A stretch of DNA of 64,000 bases from Corinectria fuckeliana (Eukaryota; Ascomycota; Sordariomycetes; Hypocreales; Nectriaceae): assembly GCA_019137255.1 (NCBI GenBank), contig WPDH01000068.1, positions 125,388 through 189,387 on the forward strand. The letters are read 5' to 3'. The position numbers and the translations under genes were made by a program. Shown here piece by piece: positions 11,810-26,276 of this stretch (position 1 is the stretch's first letter; each line of letters starts with the position of its first letter). The notes below the pieces were generated by a model. The model was given only the letters and a program-made list of their open reading frames with translations, was not told the origin of the DNA and ran no database searches.

Positions 11810-14140
11810 AATCCCTATAACAAAAGAAAAGCATACTATCCTTAGTACGTCTATATTAATTACAACTAGGCTATTTCCCATACTAGTAAGAGTTTTATTA
11901 ATAGTTATACATAGGATTTTCTCGATCTAAGGGTGCTTACCCTGTGTTTTACTATTATATATTAGAGGAAATCCCCCAGCTCTGCTAAGCCTTTTTATCT
12001 ATTATATTTTCTTTACCTGTTTAGTTTATTAGGAACTTCTCGTATATGTTATCAGTTATATTCTTATATTTCTCCCTAATAAGCTTCTCTAAATCTATAG
12101 CTATAGTAGGCATACTATGTTTCTTAGTATCAGCAGGGGCGGGTTAGTAGAGTTAGTATTTCCTAGCCTTAGTAGCGCAGAGTGCTATTAGAAGGCTAAT
12201 AGCCTATATGTTTTGCTTAGCGCTAGCAGGGGTAATAAGTATAGGTCTCCTAGCTGTGTTCTACTTACCTTTCTTATAGAACTATAGTACCACCTTAATT
12301 ACTTTAGTAGTGGTCTCTAGGTGGGAAAAGAACTCTTATTACGCTATTTGCTCAGCCAGCTCAGTTATATTATTATCCAGGAAGCTAATTACCTATAGTA
12401 TATTATTAAGGCAGATTACTAGTTCTAGGGATATCCCTGCTATTTATGCTATCTATCGCAGAGAGCAGTCTAACTATGTTATTTTATGGTAAACCTAATA
12501 GTATTTAGCAAAATATTCAGCTATATTAATATTAAGAAACTAGATAGCTTAGTTAGCTGCCTAGACATACTATACTAGTGTGGTTCCTCCTTCTTGCTAA
12601 ACTATAGCTTCTAGGATAATAAGTGTGTTATTTCGCAGGGTGGTAGTCTTAAGTTATATACTTACTATTACTTATCATAGAGTTATAGCTATACTATTAT
12701 TAATAGCTGCTAAAAGTGTGTTAGTAGTACTTTATTTAGCGAGGGTGATAATATTTTATAATATAAATAGATTTTTATTATGATTTCCTCGAGGGGTTAT
12801 AGTCCCTAATAGGGCTGTTATGAAAAGCTAATATTTTAGTTTACAAGTTAGGGTGCCTAAGATAAGGTTAGTAAAGCAGGTATATTTAAGTAATAAGCTG
12901 ATAGGAGTGTTAATTTCTTATTACATATCAGGCTAAAACTGATGTGCTAGGTTAATATAAGCATAACTATCTGCTAATCCTCTGATCTTATTAAGAGCTT
13001 TCTAGGCTCTATTAATTAGGGCGGGTAACTACTAGGAGGTTATCTTAGTAATTCGCTTAAGTATTTTAGTAAGGATTATAAAGATCTTAATTTTTCTAAT
13101 GACAGATATGGTCAGCTTGTAGATATTAGTTTATATTAGCCTGGTTATATTATTAAAGCTTATAGCAGGGGTGTAAGTATTTCCCGCTAGAGAAGGGCTA
13201 CCACCCTAGTACTACCTGTTCTGTCCTTATGTTTATTATAGTATTTCTTATAGTGGTATGCTTAGTTTACTAGCTGCCTTACTTACTATTTTGCTTATGA
13301 CTTCGCTTACGGCTTTATTTAGGGTTTTATACTAATTATAGTTTAGGTTGTTATAGTAGTACGTCCAGTTCTATCAGTCTATAAACCTAGTGTTAGGGTT
13401 ATAGCCTTTAGCTTATGTGAGCTAGCGGAAATATCTGTAGTGTTACGAGAAGGTCTTAATCTAAATGTGGTATTAGTTAGAGCTTTTAGCCGCTCTAAGG
13501 TTATATTTATTACTGTATAGCTATATAGCTTAGTAATACTCTTTATACTAGAGGCAGGGGGGATATCAGGTGAGCTAGTTCTTAAATAGCTAGCGAAGCT
13601 CTTAGTCTTTAGACGGAAATATGTTACTTAATAAGAGAACTTAGAATAGTACTTGTTCTTCTTGTTTAGTATTATAGGGTATTTCCTGTGTGTTAGTAGT
13701 GTGAGGTTATAGCCTTCTCCTCTGAGAAGTGAAGATAGTAATATGTAAAGGAAAATAATAATAAAAGAAAATAGTATGCTAGGTCGTAAAGTGTTAATTT
13801 CTTACTTATACGTCCTATTATCAGCTAGTGGCAGCTATTAGTAGCGTTCTTAGTAAGGTGGTAGTAAATATGCTAGGTTATTACCCTAAGTGATCTACTG
13901 TTATAGCCTAGGATTTCCCCGAATAAGACTCTCTCTAGCTGGCACTCTTAATACTATAGTATTTTACAGCGTAGGGTTCTTCCTCGGTCTTTTATGCTTT
14001 TAGCGTGAGGCCTTAGTAGTATTATACATCTAGTCTGCTATATTATTCTCAGTCTGTTCTTTAACTAGTATGGTTATTACTTATATAACTAGCTATAGCT
14101 TACTATGCTTATGTTTTTATTCCTTAGTGAGTTCTACTTT
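11810..14140 (-). other. Unassigned 2.3 kb between pol and 3' LTR of the chromovirus element
   Basis: Higher G+C than the neighbouring elements, no long open frame in either direction, and no domain I can recognise in minus-strand reading. It could be an additional retroelement gene, a captured host fragment, or a further small insertion. The 60-codon frame at 12310-12492 (plus) is not convincing as a gene. Confidence 0.5.
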
Positions 14141-14164
14141 ATATTACTCTCTTGCCTAGTATTT

Positions 14165-16700
14165 TATAATAAGCTTATTACTTTTAATAGTATCTTTTTC
14201 TAGCTAGAGGTTATAGTTACTTAGCTATCCTTTCCACATGATAAGATACTTAGTCTTTAGTTTTCTTTTTTCTTACTTCTATATTCATAATCTAATTACT
14301 TAATTAACTTCCTAGTGTTTATACTTATCCCTCTAGTTTCCTACCTTATAGTCTTCTATTAAGATAGCTCCTAGTTGTCTAATCAGTTTGTCTGCTAGCT
14401 TAAGTTAAGCAACTAATATCACTAGGTAGATATTAAGATTGTCTTTTATTTTAAGTCTGTATGCTAGGTTTCCCACTTATTTGAGAATCTTATATAGTCT
14501 AGTTCTTTTCTCCTTTAGTTTTTCTATATAGTTATCTACTACTATATATCCTTTCTTATAGAGTTCTAACCAGACTTAGTCCCCTAGTTTATATTTTACT
14601 AGCTGGTGTTTCTAGTCATACTAGTGTTTTATAGCTACTTACGTAAAGGCTAGGGTGAGTTTAGCTTTATTATAGAGGATATCCTGATTAAAGGTGTTAG
14701 ATTTATCTCCTAGCTATTATAGCCTATTATTTAAGTGCTACCTAGTGACTAGCTCACTTAGTGATATATTAATAGCTGACGAATATAAGTTATTTAGGCT
14801 AAACTAGAGGGGGATAAAAGCTAGGACCTAGGGCTAGCCTGGGAAGTCACTAGTGAAATATTAGAGAGCTACTTCTACCACCTAATTCTATCTTTCTATA
14901 GCTTTATCAGTTTGTAAATACCATACTGTTAACATAAGAAGCTTAGTTCTAAATGCTGTTTATAGATCTTACTAGAAGTCTAACACAAACTTCACATCTT
15001 AGTTAGATATAATACTATATGGGATTCTCTAGTTATATCATATTAGTTCTGTAAACAATACTTATACCTAGTCTTTAGTAGTATACTAATTATTCCCTAG
15101 TATAAGCAGGCATATCTAACACTACTTACAGGTGATAGTTAGTAGGCAGTTAAAAAACTGCTTTCCTAGGTTTAGCTATAGTATTCTTTTAGCTTTTATA
15201 ACTAGCAGCCCTATAATAAAGTCTATTATAATTATATAAAATAGGATTAGGAGGCTCTAGATAGGTATTAGTTAGCCTAGTAGTTTCTAGTAGTTAGTAA
15301 GGTTTCTACTATATATATTATATTTGTCTTATACTACTTAGATTTCTTAGTGTAGGTTAGTTATTACAAAAGAACTTAACAGGTCCTACTAAGATTATAC
15401 CTCCTCTAGGTAGAAGTTCTGCTTATGATTATCTTAAATAACTTTCCAGCCTACATCTGTAAGTAAGCATAACTATTAGTGTCTACTATACTCTCACAGG
15501 TAGATAAGTCTGTTCTACTAAAAGAAGAGAAGCCTTAAGATCTTATCTTTTTTGCTAAGCTATACTAGAATTACTACCTATTTTGCTTTCTTAGGATACT
15601 AGTTAATAATTTCCTAGTGCAGACTAGTTTATATACTAGCTTTCGTAAAGTAGAAGGTATAAGCAACTGGTTTCTCCCCTTCCTAAAGGCAGTTTAGTTC
15701 GCCTTTCTTAGTACTATCTTATATATCTTCTTAGCCTAAAAGCCTTAAGAGCGCATCTAGTACCATATTAGTTAGTCCTAAGATATATTAGACATCTAAT
15801 AGGTACTAGCTAAGATATTATAAAGCTAGAGTGAGATAATTATTATTCTATAAGGCGCTAGTAAATACTAATTTCTAGCGGACTAGAATGCAGATAGCAG
15901 AGTGGTCAGTAAGTATAATCATTTTATCTTTCTGTGTTAACTAGATTATTATCTAGGCTTTCTAGCATATCTAGACTAGATATGCTATTTCTATTTTTAT
16001 TAGCTAGTAGTTTTTCTTAGTATCATATAAAGCTCAGCTAAGGTATATAATAGGGTGTATAACTATAGATAGGATTTTACTAACTTAATCCTAGGTGTAT
16101 TTTAGGTCTAAGTAATATATTATACCTCCTATTTCTTATTCTTTTAATATATCAAGCTAGATAAATAGTTCTGCATCTAGGTTAAAGTGATAAAGTGATT
16201 TAGTGTTTACTAGCTTATCTGTAACCTTATGGAAACTATTAATCTCTTTAGGGGTTAGAGTGAACTCAGCTTAGGTCGTATAGCTAACCTATCCCTAACT
16301 TATTACTAATTCGCCTAATTTACATCCTTTTACAAGCATACTAGTTTTCCTAGCCTGTAGTGGTTTAATAGCTCTAGCAAATCTTAGGATTAAGTGCTAT
16401 AGCTATCTGACTATACTAATCTATTTCTTAAGTCAAAGTAAATTTGTTAGGAATTTAATGTTTCTTAGGGCTGCTACTTGTTCCTAAGTGTTAGATAGGC
16501 CTAGCCTATCTACCTAGAATCTAAGCAATTAGACTAACAGGTAGCCTAGAAAGGCTTTCTTAGCTAAGAGGGTAATATTCTTTTCCTAGAACAGCTAAAA
16601 GATTGTTTAAAGATGCCCTAAGTGTTCCACATTATTATTAGAGAAAATAATAATATTATTAATAAATACTACAGTAAAAGCCTAGTATAGTTAGAGTAGC
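14165..16700 (-). pseudogene. Decayed chromovirus pol (RT, RNase H, integrase, chromodomain)
   Basis: Minus strand, in order: RT with VVFINNIIIFS at 16642-16673 (DD changed to NN) and the following EHL.HL block; the thumb region near 16480-16560; RNase H start HFNLDAELFI near 16170-16200; integrase core with SIISN.DVKFV and YLQTD.AIERQN near 14880-15010; a GPY/F-like region KLKEKRT.LYKILK near 14460-14540; and a chromodomain containing KYLIMWKG (14229-14260), with the expected aromatic and acidic positions after it (NYNLWLEKDTI). Stops at RIP-type codons interrupt all frames. Confidence 0.82.
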
Positions 16701-19700
16701 TAGTCTATAAACTGTTAAATATATACTAGAGAGTTCTTAAATCCTATTAGGGCTACCTTAGATTACTCTAATTCTTAGTGACTAACCACTATAAAGCAAT
16801 CTTAATGTTTAAGGTGTACTAGGAACTAGTGAAAAAATAACTAGGTATTAATAATACTAATATATTATTTCCCCTAGAGTTTACTAAGAATATCTCCTTA
16901 TAGGGGTATTAGGTAGGTATTTAGAATTATTATATTATTTAGGGCTTATAAGTCTACTACTACACATTCTTTCTTTTTACTAGCTACTATTTACTATACT
17001 ATAAAGACGGGGCTTACAAATAGTGTTAGTTTTATAACCTACTCTATTTGTCCTTAGTTATATAGTTAGTTAAATATAGCATCTAGAAAGTCTCTTCCTT
17101 TTTTTCCTAGCAGGTAAGGTTATAATCCTAGCTTTTATTAGTACTAGTTATCTACTAAGAGTATCTTTATATGCTTATACTTAGGTACTAATATTTCCTC
17201 TTAGTCAGCCTAAATACTAGCATATTCCTGTGTGAGACCTCACACTTGTTATATAAAGCTGGTTTAGTTATTATAGATTCTCACTCTTTCTGCTATTTTA
17301 ACTTCTAGGAGAGTCTTATCCCTAGATATACCTAGCTTAGCATTTAGGTCTAGACTAGCATTCTAGAATCCTATGCTAGGTTTCTAGTTAGGTTTCTTAT
17401 CAGCTAGAGTTATAGCTTCTTAGGTTAGGCATTTAAGCTCGCGGGTTATTAGCACTATATCTCTATGTTTAGTAAGTAAGTCGCCCTAGTTAGCTTCTTT
17501 AATAGAGTTCTTATCCTTAACTAGTTTAAGGATACCTAGTTGTTAGTTCTTTCAGATTATTAGTAGCTTCCACCTATTATTTATTATAAAGACTGCCTTA
17601 AGCTGCCTTATAATAGCTCTAATAACACCTTAACTTTATAGGTTAAAAAGGAAGTCTCAGCCCCTTAGGACACCTAGTATGCTTACTTATACTGCTTTAC
17701 CGCTTTTAGGAGGGATTATAATATATATGTTACTTTTCACTAGATATTTGCGAGGTCCTATGTAGATATATACTAAGACAGACAGGCACAGCCTGTTAGC
17801 CATACCTATTTACACTTCCTGCCAGGTGTTAATAATATCTACTCTATAGGTAGTATTAAATTCTTAGCCTAAAAGTAGTCCTACTAATAGTTCTAGTATA
17901 ACCTAAGCTCTGATATAAATCTTTACTACTATGTATTCTTCTGCCTAGTAGCCTAGCAAGTATGCTATAAATATTACCCATCTTTCCGCCTTATTCTAGC
18001 CTACACTACTAAGCTTAGCCTAATATTCTCTAGTGAAGGTTACATCTAGGAAGAACTAGAGCATCTTATAACTAACTACTAAGTATATCACACCTATATT
18101 TATATAGATCTCTTATTATTTAGTCTTAGCTAGAGTGGCTTTTACTTATACCTATATATAGCTATACTTTAAGGGGTATTATAAGTTTAGTTTCTCGCCT
18201 TATAGTATATACTTAATAATAGTAGGAATCTACTTAGGCTTATAAGCAAGGTAGACTAAGTCTTATAGTAAAACTAGACAGTAGTTACTAACATCTAAGA
18301 TAAATTCCTTAGTACTATCCTAGCTTTTCACAGTTTCCTAGATAAATCTGTATACCTCTAGTATAGTATATAAGGATTCTAAGTCATCTTATAGTTTATT
18401 TATATTAATATTATATTATTCTATTACTATATAGGCTGCCTCTTCTGAATTTTACGGTTTTTCTCTAGTAAAAAAGGCTTACACCTATTCTTAGGAAATA
18501 TAGTACCCTCTAAGCTCATCTAGCTAGATATTATTAAATATATAAAATATTTAAGTGCTTATATTTCTGCTGCTAGGTTACCCTAAGTATATAATTATAG
18601 GGCGGAGAGCTAGAGCTGGTAGCAGGGCTGCATTCTAGGTTAGGGTTTTAGCAGCTATTATGTTTCTTACTAGCGGGGGTAATACAAACTAGACTTAATT
18701 TCAGGTTAGTATATTATTTTATGCTTCTAAGGGCGTAAGTGAGAGTATATATACTTATCCCTGCTAATAGTTATTTCACTATAAGGGGAGGCTTTTATTA
18801 TTACCTATCTATAAGGTTAGTCTAGCTATATCACCGCGCAGGGTTTAGAGGTATATTATCTTTAGTTCCCAGGTGGCTACACCAGCTTAGTTTCTTATTA
18901 GGGCATAACGCTTTCCCCTGAGGAGGTGGCTTTAACTTCCTGCTATTATACAGATATAAAAGTTTAGTATATAAAGCTTATTTATATCTGCCTAGTTGTT
19001 AATAGACTAGTAAGAAGCTAGGTAGCTTATAACTTCTTAGAGGTAGATATTAAGCTTATTAAAAACTAAGTTAGCAAGGTGATTAGGTAAGTATCTAGCA
19101 GTATATACTATATGTTTAACTCTAGATATCTAATTCTAGAAGTTAACTTAGTTAGTAATATCTTAAATAGTGAATTTCTCCTTTTACAGAGTATCTATTA
19201 TAACTTCTAGTCAGGTTTTAAAGCAGGTCTAGATTAGATTGATTTATATACTAATTCTCTTATAACTATTCTAGAGTGCTGCTTATTAGTTGTTAGTTAG
19301 GTTACTAGCATACTAGTCTAGAGCTAATCTAAGAAGTAGGTATAGTATATTCTAAACCAGTACTACTTTATATTCTAGTTCTTATACTATATATTATTCT
19401 AAGGAATTAATAAAGCGGAAGGTGCTTCTCTAGATAAGGTTCTTATTATCTAGCTTTATATTATTAAAGGATTTATTATAAGTATCTACTAGTTAGAACT
19501 TTCCTACTTCTTCTACTTAGAACTAGATATATAGCACTAAGGTGGTGTTTATTTATATCTAGCTAAGAAGGTTATATAAGTCTTCTATAGTGATAGGGGT
19601 TTCTTATGCTGTTAGATATTCTAGCAGATCATCTATGCTTAGGGCTAATTCTGTTAGTGTCTTAACTGTTAGGGCTGGGGGTTATTAATTTACTATTATG

Positions 19701-20436
19701 GGTTTCTTACTTTTGTTTAGTTAGAAGGTTAAGTTAAACTCTGTGGGGGCTGGTTTGTTTTACAGACTAGTTATTAGAAAGAGGGTGTCCCTAAAGTGTT
19801 ATTAGGCTGGGATTTATAGTAGGTTTAACAGGTTAGCAGATTAGAATCTTAGTTCATCTTTAATATCCTAGTTGTGAAGCTATTAGGTGAGATTATTATC
19901 AACCAGGTCAGCTGTTAGTTACTAGGTGGAAAGAGGCGGTTATAGTAAAATAGGGAAGGTCCTAAGAGGGGTTAGGCTAGTTGTTTCTGAGGAGCTTATA
20001 GGTGGTCAGAAGATATTTAGGGGTAGTAATAGGTATTAGTATTTCTGTCTAGTTAGGTGGTAATAAAGTTCTTCCTGGTTATATACCTGTTTCTCAGATT
20101 TTAACTATCTTATAATTACCTTCTTAATTCTAGTGTATAGTTTTAACTTCTATATTAAGAGGTATATAAGAGACTTAGCTGCTTCCTTAGGGTTAGGTCT
20201 AGAGGTGGTATACAGAAGGAATAGGTAGGCAAGTCCTAACTGCTAATATTATTCCTAGAGGTAATATTCCTATGCTTATATATTATCTTTCTTGTTAATT
20301 AAGTTAATTACCTTAGGGGAGAAGAGTTCCTAATAACTAGGGATTTCTTAGTAAGCTTTTAGGAGTTTCTAACTAAGGTGAAAGTTAAGAGCTATTTAGA
20401 AGGTGCGTAAGTATAAGTAATATAATTGCTACTATT

Positions 20437-20820
20437 TAATATAGAATTAACTATATTAGGGGATATACAGAGTAAATACTACTAAGGGGAAAAATCCCTA
20501 CTTATACGATTAAGATACCTAAAGCTTAGGAGTAAAATAGTAAGATAATAAGATGATAATTCTTCTATTTATTCTAGTAACTATCTTTCCCTTTATATAA
20601 GAGGAAGTCTTAAGGTACTCTCTAGTTACTCCCTAGGAAATCTCTAGATAGGTCCTAGGATTTCTCTAGGACTGTCCTAGGATTTTCTAGGATAATTCCC
20701 AGCCTAATTAGTAAGAGATTTCTCTTCTTATTATGGCTACTTTTTAGTAGCCCTCTCTAAGGTTATAGCCTAGGCTGTTGTCAGATGGTAACAGCCCTCT
20801 ATCCAGCTCATTCTGTAACA
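20437..20820 (-). repeat. Right (5') LTR of the chromovirus-type element
   Basis: 384 bp, same length as the left LTR, followed by CTACC. Some positions are less mutated here than in the left copy (gctgttgtcagatggtaac), others more. Confidence 0.9.
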
Positions 20821-22149
20821 CTACCTCTCTTTTAGCTCTCTTATCTCTTATTATTTAGTCTCCTAATAGTATTTAAATCTCTAATAATTTAGAAAGCTTT
20901 TAGCTTTTTAATAATCTAGCTTTTAAGCTAGACTTTAGCGCTTAAGCCTCTTTTTTAAGGTTAAACCTATTAGCTATCTCTTTTTTTATTACCTAAGTTT
21001 TAATAACTTCTTATTATTTTACTAGTCATCTAGATATTACTAACCCCTTTTCTACCTTAGCTTTTACTACTTATAAGTATACCTATAAGACTAAGATTCT
21101 TAAGATGCCTACTTAAGTTATTAATTCTAGTAGTAAGTCGCTTTTACTCTCTACTTACCCTCTTAAGCAAGCTAAGTATATACCTCTAAAGACTTATTTT
21201 TTTAAGTCTAATAAGTTAAGTATTTCTAATATTATATTCTTACTCTCTACTCTTTATAGTACCTTAGTAAAAAAGTCTTAAAAGTAATTTTTATTATAGT
21301 TTATATTTTTTATAAGACCTTTTTAGCTTTAGGTATTAAGTTAGTAGCTATTTGTTTTTTTAATTAGTAGTAATCTTAGTAGTATTTAGTAGTTTATTCT
21401 TCTAGTAGTATCTAGCTACTTAAGTATTACTAGTAATTTATATTCTTATTATACTTTTAGTATTATAGTTTATCTATTTATTATTAAATTTCTTATATAT
21501 TTACTTTCTCTACTTATAATACTATTATACTAACTTTATTATATTCTCTAAGTAAGCTATTAGCTTCTAAGTATTATATTCTACTAGCTATCTTACCTAT
21601 TTAACTTAGTAGAATATTTATCTTATATCTTTCTTATAGTTAACTACTTTTTTAACCTTTTACTTATTATTCTCTTCTTTTAGTTTAGGTAGTTTTAGTA
21701 GTTTTTTTACGCCTAGTTAGCACTTTTTAAACTATAGTTCTAAGAGTTTAACTAGAAAAATATTATATATTTACTAATATTATTTTAGAAGGTATACTTA
21801 GTATACTTATTTATTAATTCTTTTTATTATTACTATCTTAATAAATTTTAGTATTAGCTTTTTATATTTAAATTAGAAGTTTCTTATTAATAGCCTAATA
21901 GTTTACCTAATCTTATATTCTTATAAGTTATATTACTTATTATAGTATTTAACTTATCTTTTTATAGCTTTTTATTATTATTTCTCTATCTTAGTATATA
22001 CTTAGTAAAGTATCTTAATATACTCTTATACTTCTTATATATTTAACTTAAGGTGTTTTAAGGTATATTTTATAACTCTTAAGTAGTATTTATAAAAAGC
22101 TTATATAAGAGAAACTCTAATAGTATAGTAAGTACTATTATTATAAGTA

Positions 22150-24480
22150 AAAGCTACTTTTAAGAGCTAGGCTACCTATTAGTATAAGATATTATTAGTA
22201 TATACTTAAAGGTATTTTCTAATAGCTTAGTTAGTCCTCTCTATCTATCTGTCTATTTATAAGTAGTATATAATAAATAGCTGCTAATAAGTTACTTATT
22301 TTTTTATTAGGTCTTCTTAAAACTTACTTATAAATAGCTTATCTTTATTACTAATAATCTCTTTAGGTAAATTATATTTATACTTAATATATTTATATAA
22401 GAGTTATACTATTTTTGTTATATTAAGTATCTTTTTTATAAAGATAAAAAGTATATATTTTATTATATAGTATATAATTACTAGTATAATATTATATTTC
22501 TTACTATTAGCTTAAGTACTTTTTAGTAGTCTTATAATAAAGTTAATACTAATTTCTTAAAAAGAGTAAGTAGGTATTAGTAGGGATTATAGCTCTTTAT
22601 AAGGCTTATATCTTTATATATAAGTGCTTTAGTAATATTAGCACCTTAAGATATAGTTTTTTATATTATCTAAGATTTAGTTCTAATAGAATTTATATAT
22701 AATAAGGTCTAAGGTTTTTACTACTTTTATATATCTTAAGTGAGAGTTATTATAGTATTAGTAAAGGATTTCCCTTCTTATTATATATTCTTTTAGGATA
22801 ACTAGTCTTTCTTTAAAAAATAGTATTTCTTACTTATTATAATAGTAAGCTCCTCTTATAGTATTATAAACCTTTACTAACTACTATTAGTAGAATTAAT
22901 CTCTTTCTTATAATCTTTATACTAGCTTTTTTAGTTTACTTAAAGGCTAATTAAGAAAGACTGTCTCTCCTCTTATAAGCCTTTTTATAACTAGGCGGGG
23001 AATATATTAATCTAAGATAACTACTATAGTTACTAAAGGTATCTCTTATAATCTTAGCTTAGCTAGTAGTTACTATTTAGTTGCTAAGTCTTTAAGTGTT
23101 TTACTTTTAGCTTTTCTAGCTTAAGTAGTAATAGCTAAGATAGTAATAAGCTTATTTTTAAGACTAGCTTATATAGCTTAAATAAATATATTAACTATCT
23201 TATTTTTTATACTTTTAGAGATTTATATAATTACTTAGTAAAAGTCTTCTAGTAATTCTCCTGCTAACTTAAGTTTTACTACTAAAGTTAAAAGTATATT
23301 TATATATAAGATCTCTTTTACTATATAATTTAGCCTTTATAATAGATTATCTGCTAGGTTTATCTTATTTAGCTAGTACTTAATATTAAAGTTAAAAAGT
23401 GCTAATTTATATACTTATTTAGTAAGCCTTTCTTAAAGGTCTCTTACTAATACTTTTATAATACCTATAAGAGCTATATAGTCTATTAATAGTATAAACT
23501 TATTTTTAAGCCTTAAAAGGTAATAGCTCTAGTGTTTTAAGCTCTTAATAATAGCTAATAGCTCTTACTAGCTAGTAGCTTAGTATTACTTCTCCTCTAA
23601 GAGTTTTTTAGACTAGTATATTATAAGATGCTATTAATTATTAAATAGTTAGGAAAGAATACCTAATATAGTTATACTAAATATATTTATTTTAACTCTT
23701 AACTTATATTTTAGGTCTTAGTATTAGAGAATAGTTACTAAGTAAAATACTCTTTTTAGCTTTTAGAATACTACTTTCTTTTTATCTATTTAAGTAAACT
23801 TTTTAGTTTTATACTTATTTTAACTATCTTTTAGTATTACTATAAAAGGTCTTATAATCTTTAAGTATTTATAAATAAACTTTTAGTAGAAATTATAAAA
23901 CCTTAAAAACACTTATATATTTTTAAAGCTTAGTAGAGTTAGCTACTTATTAACTATATAAACTCTACTTAGCTTTATTTTAATACCTTCTTAGGTTACT
24001 ATATAGCTTAAGAACTTAACTTCTTACTAGTAGAAAATATACTTTAATAGCTTTATATATAGCTAAAAGCTTTATAATCTTTTTAGCACCTCTTATATAT
24101 CTTTTATATATTAATCTTAAGTTATTAAGTAAATTAAAATATTATTTAGATATATAATATAAATAGTATTTAGTATACTAGTTAGCACTTAGTAAATATA
24201 CACTTAAAATATTATAAGTGTGTTTATTAGCTTAAATAGTATAATATTATACTTAAAGTACTTATACTAAGTTCTAAAAGTAGTCTTTTAGTAATCTTTT
24301 AGCTTAATTTAGATCTAATAGTATATATCTTATAAATTAATTTTTAAGATTTATTATATACTTATAAGATAGTCTAGTAAGTCTCTAATTAGAAGTAGCA
24401 GATAATAGTTCTTAATAGTAATCTTATTTAAACCTTAATAATTTATATAAAGCTATAAAATCTTATTTTTTTTTAGTATA
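22150..24480 (-). pseudogene. Decayed gypsy pol (RT, integrase)
   Basis: On the minus strand, 24480 downward shows the RT blocks LYINY.GLNKITIKN followed at 24129-24156 by IIYLNNILIY, where Ty3/gypsy enzymes have YLDDILIY. Around 22500-22150 the integrase core reads DKLFISKF, then a block corresponding to YHPQTDGQTERTN with RIP stops. Reading frame is destroyed throughout. Confidence 0.8.
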
Positions 24481-26101
24481 AATAGGACTAAAAACCTAGC
24501 CTTACTAACTAAGAGGCTAATATACTTACTTATAATATTTTTAGTAATATACTTATAAAAAACCTCTTACTACTTTCTGTTATAAGAGTATAAGAGTTTA
24601 TAAGATAGTATCTTATCTTCTTTTAGTTTAATTATATACTTTATACCCTTTAAGATTAGAATCTCTTTTACTATAAATTTACTAAACACTCTTTTAAACT
24701 TTTTAAGTTCTAATAGTAAGATTCTTAACCTTATATTTACTTTTTTATCTAAAATAGCTATTAGCTGCTTATCTAGTGATAATATATTATATATATATAT
24801 AATATAAGTAGGTTCTCCCTCTCTTACTAGCTTTTTTATAAAGGTTATAATATCTATAAGAGTAATAAGCTTATAGCTTTATAAGTGTATATAAGTATTA
24901 ATAAGAATTTCTTTTTTTCTTATAAAATCTAAAAATAAGAGTAGGTTACTAGCCCCTTTAGGGTGTTATACCTTTATAAATAGTTATCTAACCTTTTATA
25001 AGTATCCCTAAGAGTTAATTAGAAAGAATATTAACTAGTAGACCTATCTAGTAGGTATAGTTACTCTATTAAAACTAGATAAGCTTAGTATCTTCTAATC
25101 TCTAGTTGTTTTAAGGCTTAACCTTCTAATTAGTCTTATACTAATAAGGTTAACTTAGGTGTAAGTGTTTATATTTATATAAACTACTTTTTTAGTATAT
25201 ACTTATAAAGTAATTACTTTTTCTTAAATAATATACCTAATTAGTATTATTTTTAGTATTAGCACTAGGGTTTTAATAGTATTTTTAGCTTTTACTTATT
25301 TCTTAAGAAGTTTAGCTTTTTTACTTATATACTTATAAATTATATTTTTACTAAAGGTAAGCTTAATATCTAGTTAGTATTAATACTAGGGTTTCTTTTA
25401 GCTGCTTAATAATCTCTTACTAAATACTTAGTCTTATTATAATTATAATACTATACCTCTAGTTAGTTTATTAATCCTTTACTATATATAAAATAGTTTA
25501 CTATTAAGTTAGCTAAAAGTAAGTTTTTAGATAGTTAAAAATATATATAATTTCTTATATTATTTTATATTTCTTTAAAGTTTTAGCCTTTAGCTTATCT
25601 TATATTAGTAGTCTTTTTAGACCTCTCTTAGGTATAGTTACTAGGTTTATATTTTCACTTTTTACTTTATAACTTATAGTTATATTAGATATATAACTAT
25701 AGCCTTTTTACCTTATTAGCTATATTTTACACTTATAAAAGATTAACCTTCTAATAGTTTATTTCTCTTTTTAGCTAGTTTTTAAGCTTATAATAATATT
25801 AGTAAGCTAAATCTACCTAGTCTTTAAGATCTAAAATGCCTATAAAAATATATAAGACAGTTTATAAGTTAAAATAGTCTATTAGTAACTAGTTATTATA
25901 CTATTAGATCTCTATTAATTTGTCTTATAGTTACCTTTCTTATAAGCTTATATTAATATATCTCTTATAAATAAAATTAAGATAGTCTTACTAAGTTAGG
26001 TTAATAAGATTTCTCTTATAGTTATACTATTTAGTTTATTTAGCTGTATAAAGCTTAGTTATAAACTATTTGATTTTTTATATATTAGTATAGTTAGGTT
26101 A

Positions 26102-26276
26102 GTAAAAGGACTATTTACTTATATGTAGTAATAGTATAAGAGGCTTAACCTAGGTCTACTATATAAAGGATACGAGTTTTTATCTAATTTTATAGTTTTT
26201 CCTATATCTATATAAAATAAAAGCACTATTTACCTTCTAGGTTTATAAAGTATAAATAAATAAATAAATAAATAAA
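26102..26276 (+). mobile_element. Non-LTR retroelement copy, 5'-truncated
   Basis: 175 bp that matches the 3' end of the 34380-34923 element in inverted orientation (shared pieces include ggactatttactta vs gaactatttactta and tctataaagtataaataaat-type tail). It ends in seven AAAT units (about 26250-26276) and is flanked by an exact 16-bp direct repeat tagtatagttaggtta (26086-26101 and 26277-26292). Truncation at the 5' side, A-rich tail and long duplication together fit LINE-type insertion into the gypsy element. Confidence 0.7.

Larger units (their letters stand above)
11426..20820 (-). mobile_element. Innermost Ty3/gypsy chromovirus-type LTR retrotransposon
   Basis: Two 384-bp LTRs, 11426-11809 and 20437-20820, begin T(G/A)ATATAGAATTAAC and end TTCTGTAA(C/T)A. 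Exact target duplication CTACC lies at 11421-11425 and 20821-20825. It sits inside the larger gypsy element, so it is the most recent of the LTR elements, and it keeps visibly more G+C than its hosts. The minus strand carries RT (about 16480-16700), RNase H (about 16100-16330), integrase (about 14850-15300) and, at the integrase C-terminus, a chromodomain (about 14165-14320). The 9.4 kb length is longer than most fungal gypsy elements because about 2.3 kb lies between the end of pol and the 3' LTR. Confidence 0.88.

Noticed and set aside
12310..12492. 60-codon open frame in the chromovirus region
   Set aside because: RIP-shifted background, no family resemblance, opposite to the element's coding strand; such frames arise by chance.
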